Source of the DNA: Seriola aureovittata
Lineage: Eukaryota; Chordata; Actinopteri; Carangiformes; Carangidae
NCBI RefSeq assembly: GCF_021018895.1
Contig: NC_079376.1
Coordinates: forward strand, 21,579,001-21,643,000
Direction of reading: 5' to 3'
DNA: 64,000 bases
The notes below the pieces were generated by a model. That model was given only the letters and a program-made list of their open reading frames with translations, was not told the DNA's origin and searched no databases. The stretch's first letter is position 1, and every line of letters begins with the position of its first letter. This document shows, in pieces, positions 37,801 through 48,930 of this stretch. Position numbers and translations under genes: made by a program.

Positions 37801-39670
37801 CTTTCACAGTATTTGTGTGCACTCACTGTCAAAAAATTCTCCCTCAGCACAGACAACAATGGACAATTCTTCCTCTCTGCCTAGCTGTGAGGGAATATTC
37901 AAGTCAGTCTGATGTGGCGCCTGGTAGAATGCCACATCAGACCTAACAGTTTCCAGAACAAAAAATGAAAGGCATTTGTCTGAATGATGCATAAAAAAGG
38001 GAAGCAAAAAAAAAACAGATGCAGTCCTACAGGTGACATCTTGTTTTCTCAACAGCTGACATGCAGTTTGCAGTACAAGTGGTGCTGCTTTGTCCTGTGA
38101 CATTAGTGCTGAAAATGATGATGACAATGGCAACACCTCTTCTCATTGAGATAATGGTGATGCTGACACAGTAGTTTGTGAAATGCTCTTCTCATCTTAT
38201 AAACCACAGTACAGAAACACTTTAACAGAACTCAGGTCTAGGATTCTAATCGGACCATACTGTGTATTGTAAACCTTTGCAGTAATGCAGTTCAATGCGA
38301 AAAAAAATGCAATACAAGCCGGTCTGATAGTGAAGACAAATAGGGATGGAAAAGGACGAGACTAGCGAGTCAGGGAGAGTTTTGGGCTGAACAGTGTTAC
38401 CCCCTGAGGTGAGTGTATAAATAAGAGACAGAACAGAAGGCTCATGGTGGCAAAGGCTGGCTTTAGAGACTGATTAGTTTCATTTGACAAAGGACACAGA
38501 CTGGGAAAGGATAGGACTGGAAAGGTTAAGAAAGAGCAGAATAGGGCAAGAAAGAGAAGGGACTGAGATTTGCTAATTGTGAGCTACTTTAGGTAATTAA
38601 TGCACCAAAAAAAATTGGTTTACCTTCCAGTGACAAGGAGCCGCAAGTAAATCAGTTTTTTTATTAAAAAAATAATGCTAGCCAGGTTAGTTTTCGTTGT
38701 GAATGAGCTATTTTGCTCGCATATTCAGTCACATGCACATAAATTATGAGAAGATATCTTGTAAGGTGAAAGATGCCACCGTGTAACACCATCATGTATC
38801 CTCCTAGAGCACTCATTAAACTTTTAGCCTGGGATTAAAGCAGACATTCAGTATCTTCTTCTCCCAGTCCTATCACCCTATTCTGAATAAAAAGTCCCAC
38901 TGAGAATGTCAAACTATATTCTAGCCATCAAATACTGTATCCCAGCTGTGATTGAAGCAAGCATGAGTGGAAGGCACTTTAATGATTAAGGTGAGTTCTG
39001 AGGATGAAACGTCTCAATGCACAGGAGTAGTCGGCTGATCCCTCTCCCCAGACAACACTTGAGTGAATAGGGTTTTCAAGCAGTGTTGGAGGTATGAAGT
39101 TAAGCTGAAGTAGCGACAATAATCATGAGGCAAAACAGATCATGTGCAGCATCTGCTCCATTTCCTGCAAACATATTTGATTGACATGTCTCTCTCATCA
39201 ATATCATTAATATAAGCATTTTTATTTAGAACCTTCTACGCTATGAGTATAGGGGATGATCTGCAACAAGTTTTATGTTGTGTGAAATCAGTTTCAATCA
39301 TGGGACATATAATATGAAGGGTTTTATCCTATTTATTCCATGGAAACTTGTCAACAATGTTTTCTTAATTTACTTATGCAGCAAAAGTTTGATATTCCTT
39401 TTATGTTGGGTTTTCAAATAGATCGTGAAAGTTATCTAGTTTTAGCTACAACATATAACTTATGTCATGGTTGTATTAACAGTTAGCTAAATTTGGCTCA
39501 TCATTGATACTGGCACATTAATTTAAAGGGTTTCTATAGTGTACACAAAGTTAGATTTCTGACTTTTGAAGACCTTTTAATACATAAAAAGGAATTTAAT
39601 AACTAATCCCTAATGATAACATTTATTTTTTAAAATATATATTTTTTTAATCAAATGAATGCAGGGTCCC
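34894..39670. other. Large stretch without a recognisable gene
   Basis: Nearly 4.8 kb with no supported transposon or gene. A minus-strand frame at 34880-35197 (RQWLARSDIEEYSSYLDGND) is acidic and Ser-rich, like the N-terminal linker of some transposases, but no domain follows. Purine-rich low-complexity sequence lies at 38340-38590. Confidence 0.5.
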
Positions 39671-39879
39671 CCTGTGGCTCACCTGTGGCTCACCTGGTAG
39701 AGCGCATACCAAGTAGGCTTAGTCCTCACCGCGGCAGCCATGGGTTCAAGTCTGAGCCATGGCCCTTTGCTGCATGTTATCCCCCCTCTCTCTCCCCCAC
39801 TTTCCTGTCCCTCTCTCACTGTCTCTGTCCAAATAAAGGCAAAAACTGCCCAAAAAATTACTTAAAAAAAAAGAAAAGA
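39671..39879 (+). mobile_element. tRNA-derived SINE
   Basis: A Pol III promoter is visible. The A box TGGCTCACCTGGTAGAGCGC (39686-39705) and B box GGTTCAAGTCT (39743-39753) lie about 57 bp apart. The body 'GGCCCTTTGCTGCATGTTAT', a C/T-rich segment and 'AATAAAGGCAAAAACTGCCC' match a very common percomorph SINE, ending in an A-rich tail. GAATG on both sides may be a decayed target duplication. Just before the A box an 11-bp unit CCTGTGGCTCA is tandemly duplicated (39671-39692). Confidence 0.85.
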
Positions 39880-40986
39880 ATGTGGCCACCTCCGAAGGGA
39901 TCTGACCGAGTGGATCTCAAATGTGTCCTCAATACGTCTTGGGTGCCTTCACACCTGTAGTTAACAAACTAATGCAACTTGGACCTGAATGAGTGGCATG
40001 AAATTCATATACAGTGATTGTCGCTACTGTATTTGCTGCAGGTCTGATGTGGGCTGGTTGACTGATTCTCAAGGACTGACCCACCTCCTACATGGACATC
40101 GTACATTTCCTGACATTATCTTAGACATTTGTGTCACATTTATACCTGATGTTGGTTTGCTAAATTCTTAGTAGCATGGTATAGATGACAGTACCCCTTA
40201 CTTGTAGTGCAACTCTCATTCTAGGTCTACAATACAACACTAATGTAAGCACTAACCGTGTAATTTTTGGTAAGGGAATGCATCTGCCTGCTTTTGTAAT
40301 TATGTCTTTGAAGAGAAACATGTAAACTGAAACATGTAATACTCATATTTTTAAATGCTCTTCATTATGAGCAGTGGACAACTACAAATTATATATTTGC
40401 AAGGCTTCTAGAGAGCCACTTTACGTTGACGCAAAAGCAATTAGACTGCTTGAATTGGCAAATAGTTTATTTAAGGTATGTAATTGGCTGCATTCTTCTT
40501 ATTGCTTATACATTACATGCACAAGAATGCATTTTGATGAGGCAACACTTGTTCCAATGTTCTAGCAATTAATGAGGAGAGCAGCACCCAGCAGCTCCTC
40601 CTCCTCCACCTCCTCTAACGCACTCTTCCTCATTATGTGAACATCACTCCCATTTGCCCGGATATCTTGTCAAAGCATTTCAGAAAAGCTAAAACATTGC
40701 AACAGGGAATATCCATCAGCTCCAAACAGTGGGCTGAGCGGTCACAACCAAGGACAAATCCAGCAGTGCATGAAATTGCAGTAATACACACAACTAAATT
40801 AAAAATGCCTGTTGTCGAAATGAGAGGTTTTAAAGTAGCACTAGTCCATTTTATAGAACAGTAAATCAAGATATGGGGCATTAATTTTGACACTTCAAAT
40901 GACAGGAAATTAGCTTGTTGATGCAGGTGTTACATTACTGCTCAACATTAATATGGTATTTGATCTGTATGACAAATATGTATGTG
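39880..40986. other. Stretch without a recognisable gene
   Basis: Nothing recognised apart from a short CTC-rich patch near 40591-40616. Confidence 0.55.
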
Positions 40987-41046
40987 AAATATTATTAGTG
41001 CCTCATATAAATATTTCAATATGTATATGAGACACTAATAATATTT
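40987..41046 (-). repeat. Near-perfect 23-bp-arm hairpin
   Basis: The left arm 40987-41009 and right arm 41024-41046 are inverted repeats of 23 bp around a 14-nt loop. The only mismatch is at position 15 of the left arm (GTGC against GTGT). If transcribed from the minus strand the mismatch becomes a G:U wobble, leaving a fully paired stem. The stem is AT-rich (AAATATTATTAGTG..CTCATATA). It could be a microRNA-like precursor, a tiny MITE or a palindromic replication accident. No known microRNA was recognised. Confidence 0.8.
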
Positions 41047-42315
41047 ACTCATGCTCAAAGAGCCTTAACTGTCATCCATGTCATACACTCCAGGTCATTT
41101 ATACTGTGATTTATCATTTCCTTTTAAACACTTATTTACAGCTATAAATCTCCATGCCACACCAAGAACTGCAACTCAAAGCTAATTAAAACATTTCAGT
41201 CTTCTTACTCCTGCGTCAAAATATCTTAAGCCTGTCCATTTTGAGAGGTTGCCTATTGATCACTGCTCTCTTTGTTGAGTGTGGAGCTGTGCTGTCGATG
41301 CAATCAGCTCTTATATAATGGGCCCATGTGTTTAATTGGGCTTGGCCTCACTGTTCTTGTCTATTGATTGAAACCTCCGGACTAAACCCCTAATCAAGCT
41401 CTAACATCGGTCAGACTATCTCTCCCAGACAATACAATATGAGAGATTTTTATTAGTATCCTGTCATGTTAAGGTGAGGCTTTATGGTCCTTAAAGGCCA
41501 ACTTAAAGTTTGTTTATTGACATTTTTAGTCAGTTTTCCTCAAAAATCAATATAAATGTTTGAGTATAGCAAGAAGTTAAATTAGATATGATATCATGGG
41601 AGACTGACGGTAAAATGGGAAATGGGTAATATCTAAGACCAATCTTCTATTTTGTAAGTTCACTCTTAGACAAGACACACAGACATGTTCACTGATGGGC
41701 AGAGAGACAGAGATGTGATTGAAAAGTAAATAGAATTTTTGAGATTAAAGAAAAAGAACTAGAAAAACCAAAACTAAAATACAGGATAATGGTTGAAATA
41801 AATTCAGTTGCGACGCTACTAGGATTTATAAAATATTACAAATAATAGGCCTATATCAACCATTTCCATCTCCATCTCCCATCAGAGCAGTAAATTCACA
41901 GCTTATTCAAAAGAAATATTTGAACCATCGAGTCCTGTCTCATACGCCAACCAATAAAATTAGCCAAAACAATGGAATGAAACAAAAATAAAGCCAAACT
42001 AATCTTGGCAAAACATCAGCAGGTGGAGATTTACATGGGAGCATGGCAGTGGTTAATGTTGTTCTCCCCCTGCCACAATACAACACATTACAATACAAAT
42101 CAGTTTGTCCATCAACCTACAGTATATACCACCAATACATGGAAATGGTATCAATCCAGAGAGACTCAAAGGACACCACTCTCTGGGAAGCTACAATTGA
42201 TCCATTTGTCGGCTGTTTTATTGCCACTGTGAGAACGTTAGACTATAAACTGTACCTGAAGAGCTCAATTCAAAGTACTAAAGTACCACAGGGGGCTGGA
42301 TAAGAGCAGCTGTCA
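41047..42315. promoter_or_regulatory. Unique sequence, possible conserved non-coding element
   Basis: The part at about 41100-41470 is free of recognisable repeats and carries scattered homeodomain-core motifs (GCTAATTAAAAC, GTTTAATTGG, CTATTGAT twice). Such composition is common in fish developmental enhancers. This is an impression only; conservation cannot be assessed here. The rest of the interval holds nothing recognised. Confidence 0.2.
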
Positions 42316-42668
42316 TTAAAGGAGCCATTTGTAAGTTTTGCCATTGCTACATAGCTAACATTAGCATTAACCGCTGTTTACGCACCAGTCTAAAAGGAAC
42401 GTTCGCAGTTCAGTATCAAACTTTATTCCTTTACTCACCAAGATCTGTCAGTGTTAACTCTTGTCTCCATCACGTCTTTTTTTGTACTTAGCACGCCAAC
42501 TTGTAATTTTCCGATAGCGAGTCACTATAGCCAGTGCTGCTCAGAGGGCGTATTATAACCTCTTGTCTTGTAAACGCAGCGATGCCCACGGTGCAATCGC
42601 CAATTATCACCACCTGCTGTCAGCAAGAAACCACGTTTGGCGGCAGAGAAAATGTATAGCCCCTTTAA
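42316..42668 (-). mobile_element. TTAA-flanked long-TIR MITE, family 2, copy 2 (inverted)
   Basis: TTAA lies at both edges (42316-42319 and 42665-42668). The left end AGGAGCCATTTGTAAG then TTTTGCCATTGCTACATAGC matches the right-hand end of the 21.3-kb copy, and 'TTTACGCACCAGTCT' follows at the same distance. The copy is therefore in the opposite orientation. It is about 75 bp shorter than copy 1. The far end is more diverged (GGCTATACATTTTCTC on the opposite strand). Confidence 0.8.
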
Positions 42669-44493
42669 ATATTTATAACACTGACTGATAAGTGACAGAG
42701 TGCAAAGGGCTGTGTTCAAGAACAGTATTCATGTCCAGTAGGTTCTGTTCCTGGCAACATCCAGTCACAAGTCACAATAAACAGGTCATGACAAAGTGAA
42801 TACTAAATGCAAAATTCTCTTGTACTGAATGAATAGAGTGATCTACTTCACAGCCACACACACATTGCCATGAATGCAATTAATAATATTTTACACACAG
42901 TAAAATGAGGCATTATTTAGCAGCACCTCTATTCATTGGCTGACATTCTGCATTTAGACCATCAATGACCAAGTACTTTAACAAAGAAACTCCAGGCATA
43001 CGTGTTAGTTTCGCTGACTACAGCCGTATTTCCAATCTTCCATCAGATATAAGAAATATATATGATTATTGATCCTTCCCCCTCTTCTCAGATGGAGGTG
43101 GACAGTTGATAGAATCAAAAACACTTTAGCTGTGGCCACTTCCAAAGCCATTATCTTGATTGTTTTAAAAAACTCAGTTTACCACTACAACTCCATCCTC
43201 CAGGGAGGCATGATTCTCCAGTGTGGACCTCTGAATGAGCAGAGCAGATACAACATAATTGCTTGCAGTGCAAAAGCAAATAATGCACACTTTAACAAAA
43301 ACAAAAAAAAAGTGCCAGGTAGTTCATTGAGCATGGAAAACAATTACAGCACCGTTTGCTGCCAGGTTGCCACATGCGTGGAATATGCTTAGTATTAATA
43401 GAAAGTCTATTTTTCATCATATACAGGCTTTCACTAGTTTATAAAATCATTACTCTGTGTAAACTCTTTTTGCTTGGAGTACACTAATGGAATATTTTAA
43501 TGGTCTTAGTAAATCACAATGAAAGTCTTTTAAGTGTACTGTTTATTTGCCAATAGATTTGTATTGAACACAATGTGAATAAGCCAGCTACCAGGAACAG
43601 CAAGGTAATATGAAAAAATATGATCCAATCTGCATGATTTGGACAGAGCGTAAACAAGCATAAATATTTTGTTACTCCAGTCTGGACACTTAGAACGGAC
43701 AGGGGAAACTGTGTTATGCCTGTGCATCAATTATTCATCAGTACAGTGAAGTAAATAATCCTGAGTGACTTCTTTGAAGTGGGACTTGAAATCATTACAT
43801 TTGTGTGTCTGATGAGCCACTCTATTAATCTATTTCTTATTTTCCAGAGATGCCATGACTGGATGTGGGCACAGCAGAGAATTAGCATGATAAATGAGTG
43901 CTGTTCAGCAGGCTGAGGATCATGCACTGTACGCCTCACGCTGTCCCTTGCTTCAGACAACACTGACGCTCCGAGTAAATCATGGTTTCTGCTGGTATGT
44001 CTGTTTTTTTATAACATTTATCCGTCATCTGCAGCCCAATATGTGACCAAGACCCCATTTTAAAATTGAGTAACAAAATCAATACTTCAATAAATCAAGA
44101 GATATTGCTCTGCACACCTGGTGATTATTTCTTTCATGCAGGAGGGCCAGTCTCAGGTCAGCACTTTATGGTCTGTCATAGACTCCGAGGACAGGCCGCA
44201 GAGAATCATTTGTTATCATGCTTGCATCTCAAAAATGCATTAAGGTCAGCATTCCCTCCTCATTAACCATGTTGACACTTTCCATGAGTCATCATCAGAC
44301 AAATAGATTTGGGAATCTGTCAGAACTTGTCAGACTTGTGAAACATTTTGTGCTCTGCAAGACCTAATACCCTGAAGTGGTCAGGAGCTAAAAGCCACAC
44401 ATTTGATTTATTTATTCTTATTCTTTATTCTTATTTTATTTATTCTTAACACCAATATTATTTTTACTTCAGTTTATTACAAGAAGAATCAAG
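42669..44493. other. Stretch without a recognisable gene
   Basis: No gene recognised. The portion around 43840-44360 is free of recognisable repeats and includes ATTA/ATCA-rich motifs, so it could contain non-coding regulatory DNA. Confidence 0.45.
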
Positions 44494-44690
44494 TCTCAAT
44501 TCAATTCAATTTTATTTATATAGTGCCAAATAAAAATATACATCATCTAAAGGTATTTTACGTGGTAAGGTCACGACCTAGCATTATGAGAAAAAGAACA
44601 TTTCACAGTGGAGAGGAAAAACAGTGGGAGGCTGTTGAGCAGGGAGAAAAGGGACCAGGAACAGCTGTATATACCGTTGGTTGTTGATCG
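44494..44690 (+). repeat. High-copy teleost repeat fragment
   Basis: It begins with tandem TCAATTCAATTCAATTTTAT then TTATATAGTGCCAAAT, the start of one of the commonest interspersed repeats in teleosts. 'GTAAGGTCACGACCTA', 'TTTCACAGTGGAGAGGAAAA' and 'GGAGGCTGTTGAGCAGG' correspond to its later blocks, here decayed. It is non-coding. Its class (LINE tail or other) is uncertain. Confidence 0.7.
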
Positions 44691-45814
44691 TTATAGTGAA
44701 AATAATAATAGTGATACCCATAGGTTATGGTGTCATCAATAATAATGAGTGCTGTCTCAGTTTCAAATTACTTGTAGAGCAAATGTGACATGAGAGCAAA
44801 AAACTGAAATTGTGTGGAGTGAAAAAAACTTGTATGAAAGTCAGATTTTAGTGCAAGAGATATTTCTTTGACCTTTTTTTAAAAACCTTATTTCTCAGCA
44901 CAGGCCACTTCTGTGATGCTTGCTGCCAAATATTTTTGTCAAATCCAATAGGGGTGAAAAAAAAGGAGAAAAAAAAGCTATTGTCAAAGAGGGTTTTCTG
45001 TTTGCAGAGTTAAGACCTGAGCCTTTCCATAACATCGTTTTAACTGTGCCGGTGAAGGCTGGAGTGAGACCAGAGATGGAATTCAGACAAACAGCAGTTT
45101 AGCTGCCTCTTCGGCGTGTCATTATTCAGTTGTATCGTGGCCTTTTGATTTTTCCGAAGCTCAAACCGACCTGTGTCATTTACAGATAACCTGAACTTTC
45201 TTCCAATTCAGCGAGCAGAACTACTTGATAATGAGACTGAAGATAGACTTATCATCTCAAATGCCAAACCCTGAGTACCAGAGGATGAAATTGTGAGTTC
45301 GCAGCTCTAACATTTAAAACAAGATCCACCAAGTTAAAGAATTGACAGAAAAGGAGGCATGGAAATGAGGAACTGCAGCAACTCTTTATTCATCTGTGCA
45401 CCTTTGAAACTTAATAATGACATTTTAATATCTTTTTCTAACAGACGAGTACCGATGCAGACACAGTAGAGCCCCAGCTTTATGCAGCGTTTTCATTTAG
45501 AGAGCTTTTCAGTCTGTAAATGCAGCCACCAACAACATACTCACACAGTCAGTTCAGTCGATAGCGACACAGCCACATCAGAGTGCTGTCCCTGAGAAAT
45601 ATGAGCGACTCTCCTCAAGAGAAAGGAGTCACAGTCTACCCCAAAAAACGATCGATTTCTCGCTAAGTTGGGCTCAAAAACATCTAGTGAGGGATGGGAA
45701 TGTTGTACGTGCACCACCTGCGCATGACTGTCTGAAACCGCGATTATTTGACAGTGACTGAGACTGTCGTCCTTGTGCGAGTTCTTTAGCCTTCATATGC
45801 TTTTTCTTTGCACA
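44691..45814. other. Stretch without a recognisable gene
   Basis: No gene, repeat or RNA recognised. Confidence 0.5.
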
Positions 45815-46520
45815 GAGACGGGCAGGAGTGTTGACGTTGTGGCAGTTATACATATCATGCCTTCATGAGGTTTTGCTTTAAATTCAACGATGGCGAGCTG
45901 GATATTTGTCCCTGAGGCACCAGAAGTATTTCAGTCAGAGGTTGAATAATGTGGGAGTCCGCGGCAGTGGGCATGAATGTTCTAGCATGACTTGCACACA
46001 AACTGTGCAGAAGAAGTTAACACTGCCTGGGTGCAGTGAGGCAGGGGGCTCTTAATGTCAGCTTGGACAATTAATCTATCATCTCCAGTGTGAACTCAAT
46101 CAGAAATTTTACAGTAGTGGGCAAGAATTCAGACTTCGGGATGCTTGAGCAGTGACCATGCACCAGACGAGTTTTTGTAAGGGATTGAATCTCGGCTTCT
46201 GCTGCGGAGGATTCAACAGGATGTCTCTCCCGTGTCAGCTTAGGCTGATGTGTTTGTAATCTTCAATGTTAACTGAGTCTGAGACTCTGCAGCCATGGCC
46301 AAGAATTTGGTCCTGTGTGACTGGTACACAAATTGTGCAGCAGAGGTACCACTGTCTGGGTGTTGGACCTTCGAGTCATGAGCCTATCCATTTTCTGTAC
46401 TGCTGAGTACTGCTTAATGCGATGGATCTGTCATGACATGAAATGAATCTGGCATTTTCTGGAAGCAGGCAAGAAGTTGGTTCCTGAAGCACTTGCACGG
46501 ACTCATAGAGTGGTGACTTT
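45815..46520. repeat. Decayed tandem array, about 150-180 bp units
   Basis: Segments starting near 45962, 46112, 46289 and 46461 begin alike (CAGTGGGCATGAATG, GTAGTGGGCAAGAATTC, CAGCCATGGCCAAGAATTT, GAAGCAGGCAAGAAG). The first and third agree best: TTGCACACAAACTGTGCAG against GGTACACAAATTGTGCAG, then CACTGYCTGGGTG in both. A weaker unit may lie near 45815. The array is heavily diverged, so it is old. No coding frame runs through it. Confidence 0.6.
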
Positions 46521-48099
46521 GACTGAACGCACTTTTGCCGCGGTGGGTTGGAGTAATTTTGAGTTCAGAGCGTTACCTTTTTCCAAGAGTGCTCTCCCCC
46601 GGGAGGTTTCGTCTCTGTGTTTAACCAGCAGATGAACTCCATCTATTCTGACAAAATCAAATAATAAAGCACAACCTCCATGTAAGTATCACTGCCTGCT
46701 GCAGCTCCTACACAAATGAGATAAATACAAAGAGGAAACGGGAGTTAGCTTGGTTTGCCATGACTTTAAACTAACAGTGCCTACGGTTAAAAACTCATTT
46801 CCAAGTGCCAGTACAATGGAATCTATACATATATCTATACAGTATATGTAGAGAGAGATTATAATATTGACGGGAACAAAAATGTACATGGTAAACAACT
46901 GGAAATAACAGGATGAAATACAAAAATGAATGGGCAAAAAAACACAGGAGAAATATGCAAAGCTGAACCATAGAAGAAGTGAAGGAGGCAGAAACACAGT
47001 TTACACACACACTCGGTTTGGAAGCCTTTCTAGTCAGGTATTGAATGTAATATGATTGATATTGTACATGTAACTCTGTTACATGTTGATCGATCATCCT
47101 GAAACCTGGCCTGGATTGCTTTTGTGGGACATCTGTGATTTTTCCAGATCAGTTCCAAACATTAAACATTAAAAATCCTAATTATGAAGATTATGATTCT
47201 TCACCCACAAAGATCAAGTATGAAAGTGATGACGTGAAATTAACGTTCTGGTCATTTTTAATGATGCTATTTAGAGAAAAAAAAAACAACTCCCTCCTTG
47301 CATTCAGACATTCAAATAAAATGGCCGACAGTTGATATAGTGCACTACGCGTGATTTTCCAGGATGGTAGAGAAAATAGAGATGGAGGAACGGCAGGTAT
47401 GGCAGAGCACGACGCGTGCTGAAGAGGATAAGAAACAGGAAGCAAAAGCACACATCTCTGTTCCACTGTCTTAAGAATCTCCTGCATGTCTTCAGTGAAA
47501 GGCACAGAGACCAAGCCTCTTCAAAAGGTTAAAGGTTTGTTATTTAAACTGAAATACACAGCCGAAGCCTTCTGACAGATTCTTGGCATTATGTGTTGAG
47601 AATATAAAACGGCACCTTTCAGTGAAGCATCACAGCAGCTTTACCACTCTTTTCCAGAAGGACAAGTGTTAAGTCTGGTCTCAAATTATTTCAAGAGAGC
47701 TAAAATAGAGCACATACAATAAGTCTGACTGGCATACATTCTACAACTCCCCTACAACGCATTATTTCTTTAATGCTTGTCACACCCCAACCACTTATCC
47801 TCTTCGCTGTTCCTCTTCCTCTCGATATTTGTGTCTTTCTCTCAAAGCTGCATTTAATCAGAGGAGACAGGTTAATAGTCAGTGGCCTGCGGTAATAGTA
47901 ATAGCTTCACATACATGAAGAGCCATTGTAATGACTACATCTTCATGCCCATTAGGTTTAGACATTTTACTAATAACCTTCCACTTGGAGCTGCTTGATC
48001 CTTTATGCTCGATGCTTTAAGGGATTTGTGGAGGTTCCGCTGCATCTAAAGAGGATATCAACACTCAGGACATTGCAAAGAGATGCATAAGCATCTCCT
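46521..48099. other. Stretch without a recognisable gene
   Basis: No supported gene. The 47770-48060 part is repeat-free to my eye. Short ATCTATAC/ATATAC patches lie near 46820-46850. Confidence 0.5.
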
Positions 48100-48153
48100 T
48101 AAATTAAATGAAATTAAATGAAATGAAATTAAAGTAAATTAAATTGAATGAGG
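48100..48153. repeat. Imperfect AAATTAAATG-type repeat
   Basis: Interleaved AAATTAAATG and AAATGAAATT units of about 10 bp, roughly five copies, ending TTGAATGAGG. Confidence 0.8.
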
Positions 48154-48269
48154 TCAGGCTTAGTTATACCACCGTACTCTGTACTCTCATTAACTGTGGA
48201 TAGAGGTGAACCAAAAGTAGTTTTGCATAGATTTACCAAAGCAACTTACGAGTGAGGGACATCACTAAA

Positions 48270-48785
48270 GCTTCGGTTCAGTAGGAGACAAGTAAGTACT
48301 AAGAGCTACATTTATTCAAGAAGTTCAAGGACATCAGGCAAAGAAGTGCACCAAAAGTAGAGTAAGTGCTAGTTAGGCATGTTGGGGTGTTAGTGGTGTT
48401 GGGAGAGGAGGTGCTCTCTGAAGACTCTGAAGAGTCCTCAAGAGATTTTTGGAGATGCTCTGATAGCATTTGGTAGCTTTGGTAGCTTTGGTAGCGCAGA
48501 TGAGAACAGTCTGGACTGAGGTTGACTCGTGTGCAGGGACTGCAATGCCAGACGATGCCAGCGGCTGAGAAGGAGCATAAGCCTGTATGATTGAGTTCAA
48601 GTAGATGGGTGCAGACGGAGAAGTCACTCTGAAGGAAGCATTAGTGACTTCAATTTGATTCAGGCAGCCAAGGGTAGCCAGTGGAGGTCGATGTGTAGCG
48701 GAGTGACATGTGCCCTTTGAGGCTGATCGAAGACCAGACAAGCTGCTGCATTCTGGACCAAACGTGAGGGTTTCAATACGCGCTG
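48270..48785 (-). repeat. High-copy fish interspersed repeat
   Basis: The tract contains blocks typical of an abundant teleost repeat: 'AGATGAGAACAGTCTGGACT', 'GGAGTGACATGTGCCCTTTG', 'GATCGAAGACCAGACAAGCT' and 'GCTGCATTCTGGACC'. A TTTGGTAGC unit is tandemly repeated three times at 48471-48497. The 166-codon antisense open frame across it is an incidental product of this repeat. The class is not certain. Confidence 0.6.
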
Positions 48786-48930
48786 GAGAATCGCCAATTA
48801 ACCTCAACCTGGGAGGGAGGAAGTATCCAGAGGAAACCCATGCAGGCACGAGGAGAACATGCAAACTCCACACAAGAACACAGAACCTTCTTGCTGTGAG
48901 GTGACAGAGCTAACCACTGCACCACCGTAC
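48786..48930 (-). mobile_element. LINE-tail-like fragment (probably L2/Maui type)
   Basis: 'CGCCAATTAACCTCAACCTG', 'GAGGAAACCCATGCAGGCAC', 'GAGAACATGCAAACTCCACA', 'CCTTCTTGCTGTGAGGTGAC' and 'GCTAACCACTGCACCACCGT' form, in reverse, a 3' segment of a very abundant vertebrate repeat that I associate with L2-clade LINEs. It is a short 3' piece without reverse transcriptase. It is directly joined to the preceding repeat. Confidence 0.6.

Noticed and set aside
39686..39760. Possible functional tRNA gene
   Set aside because: A and B boxes are present, but the downstream CT-rich body, AATAAAGGC and A-tail show a SINE, and the cloverleaf arms do not pair.
45064..46700. 3' UTR or long non-coding RNA of a gene
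   Set aside because: No poly(A) signal arrangement, splice site or neighbouring coding exon supports this; the decayed tandem array explains the internal similarity better.
48373..48873. 166-codon minus-strand open frame
   Set aside because: It lies wholly within a high-copy fish repeat and an L2-like fragment; nothing suggests a protein product.
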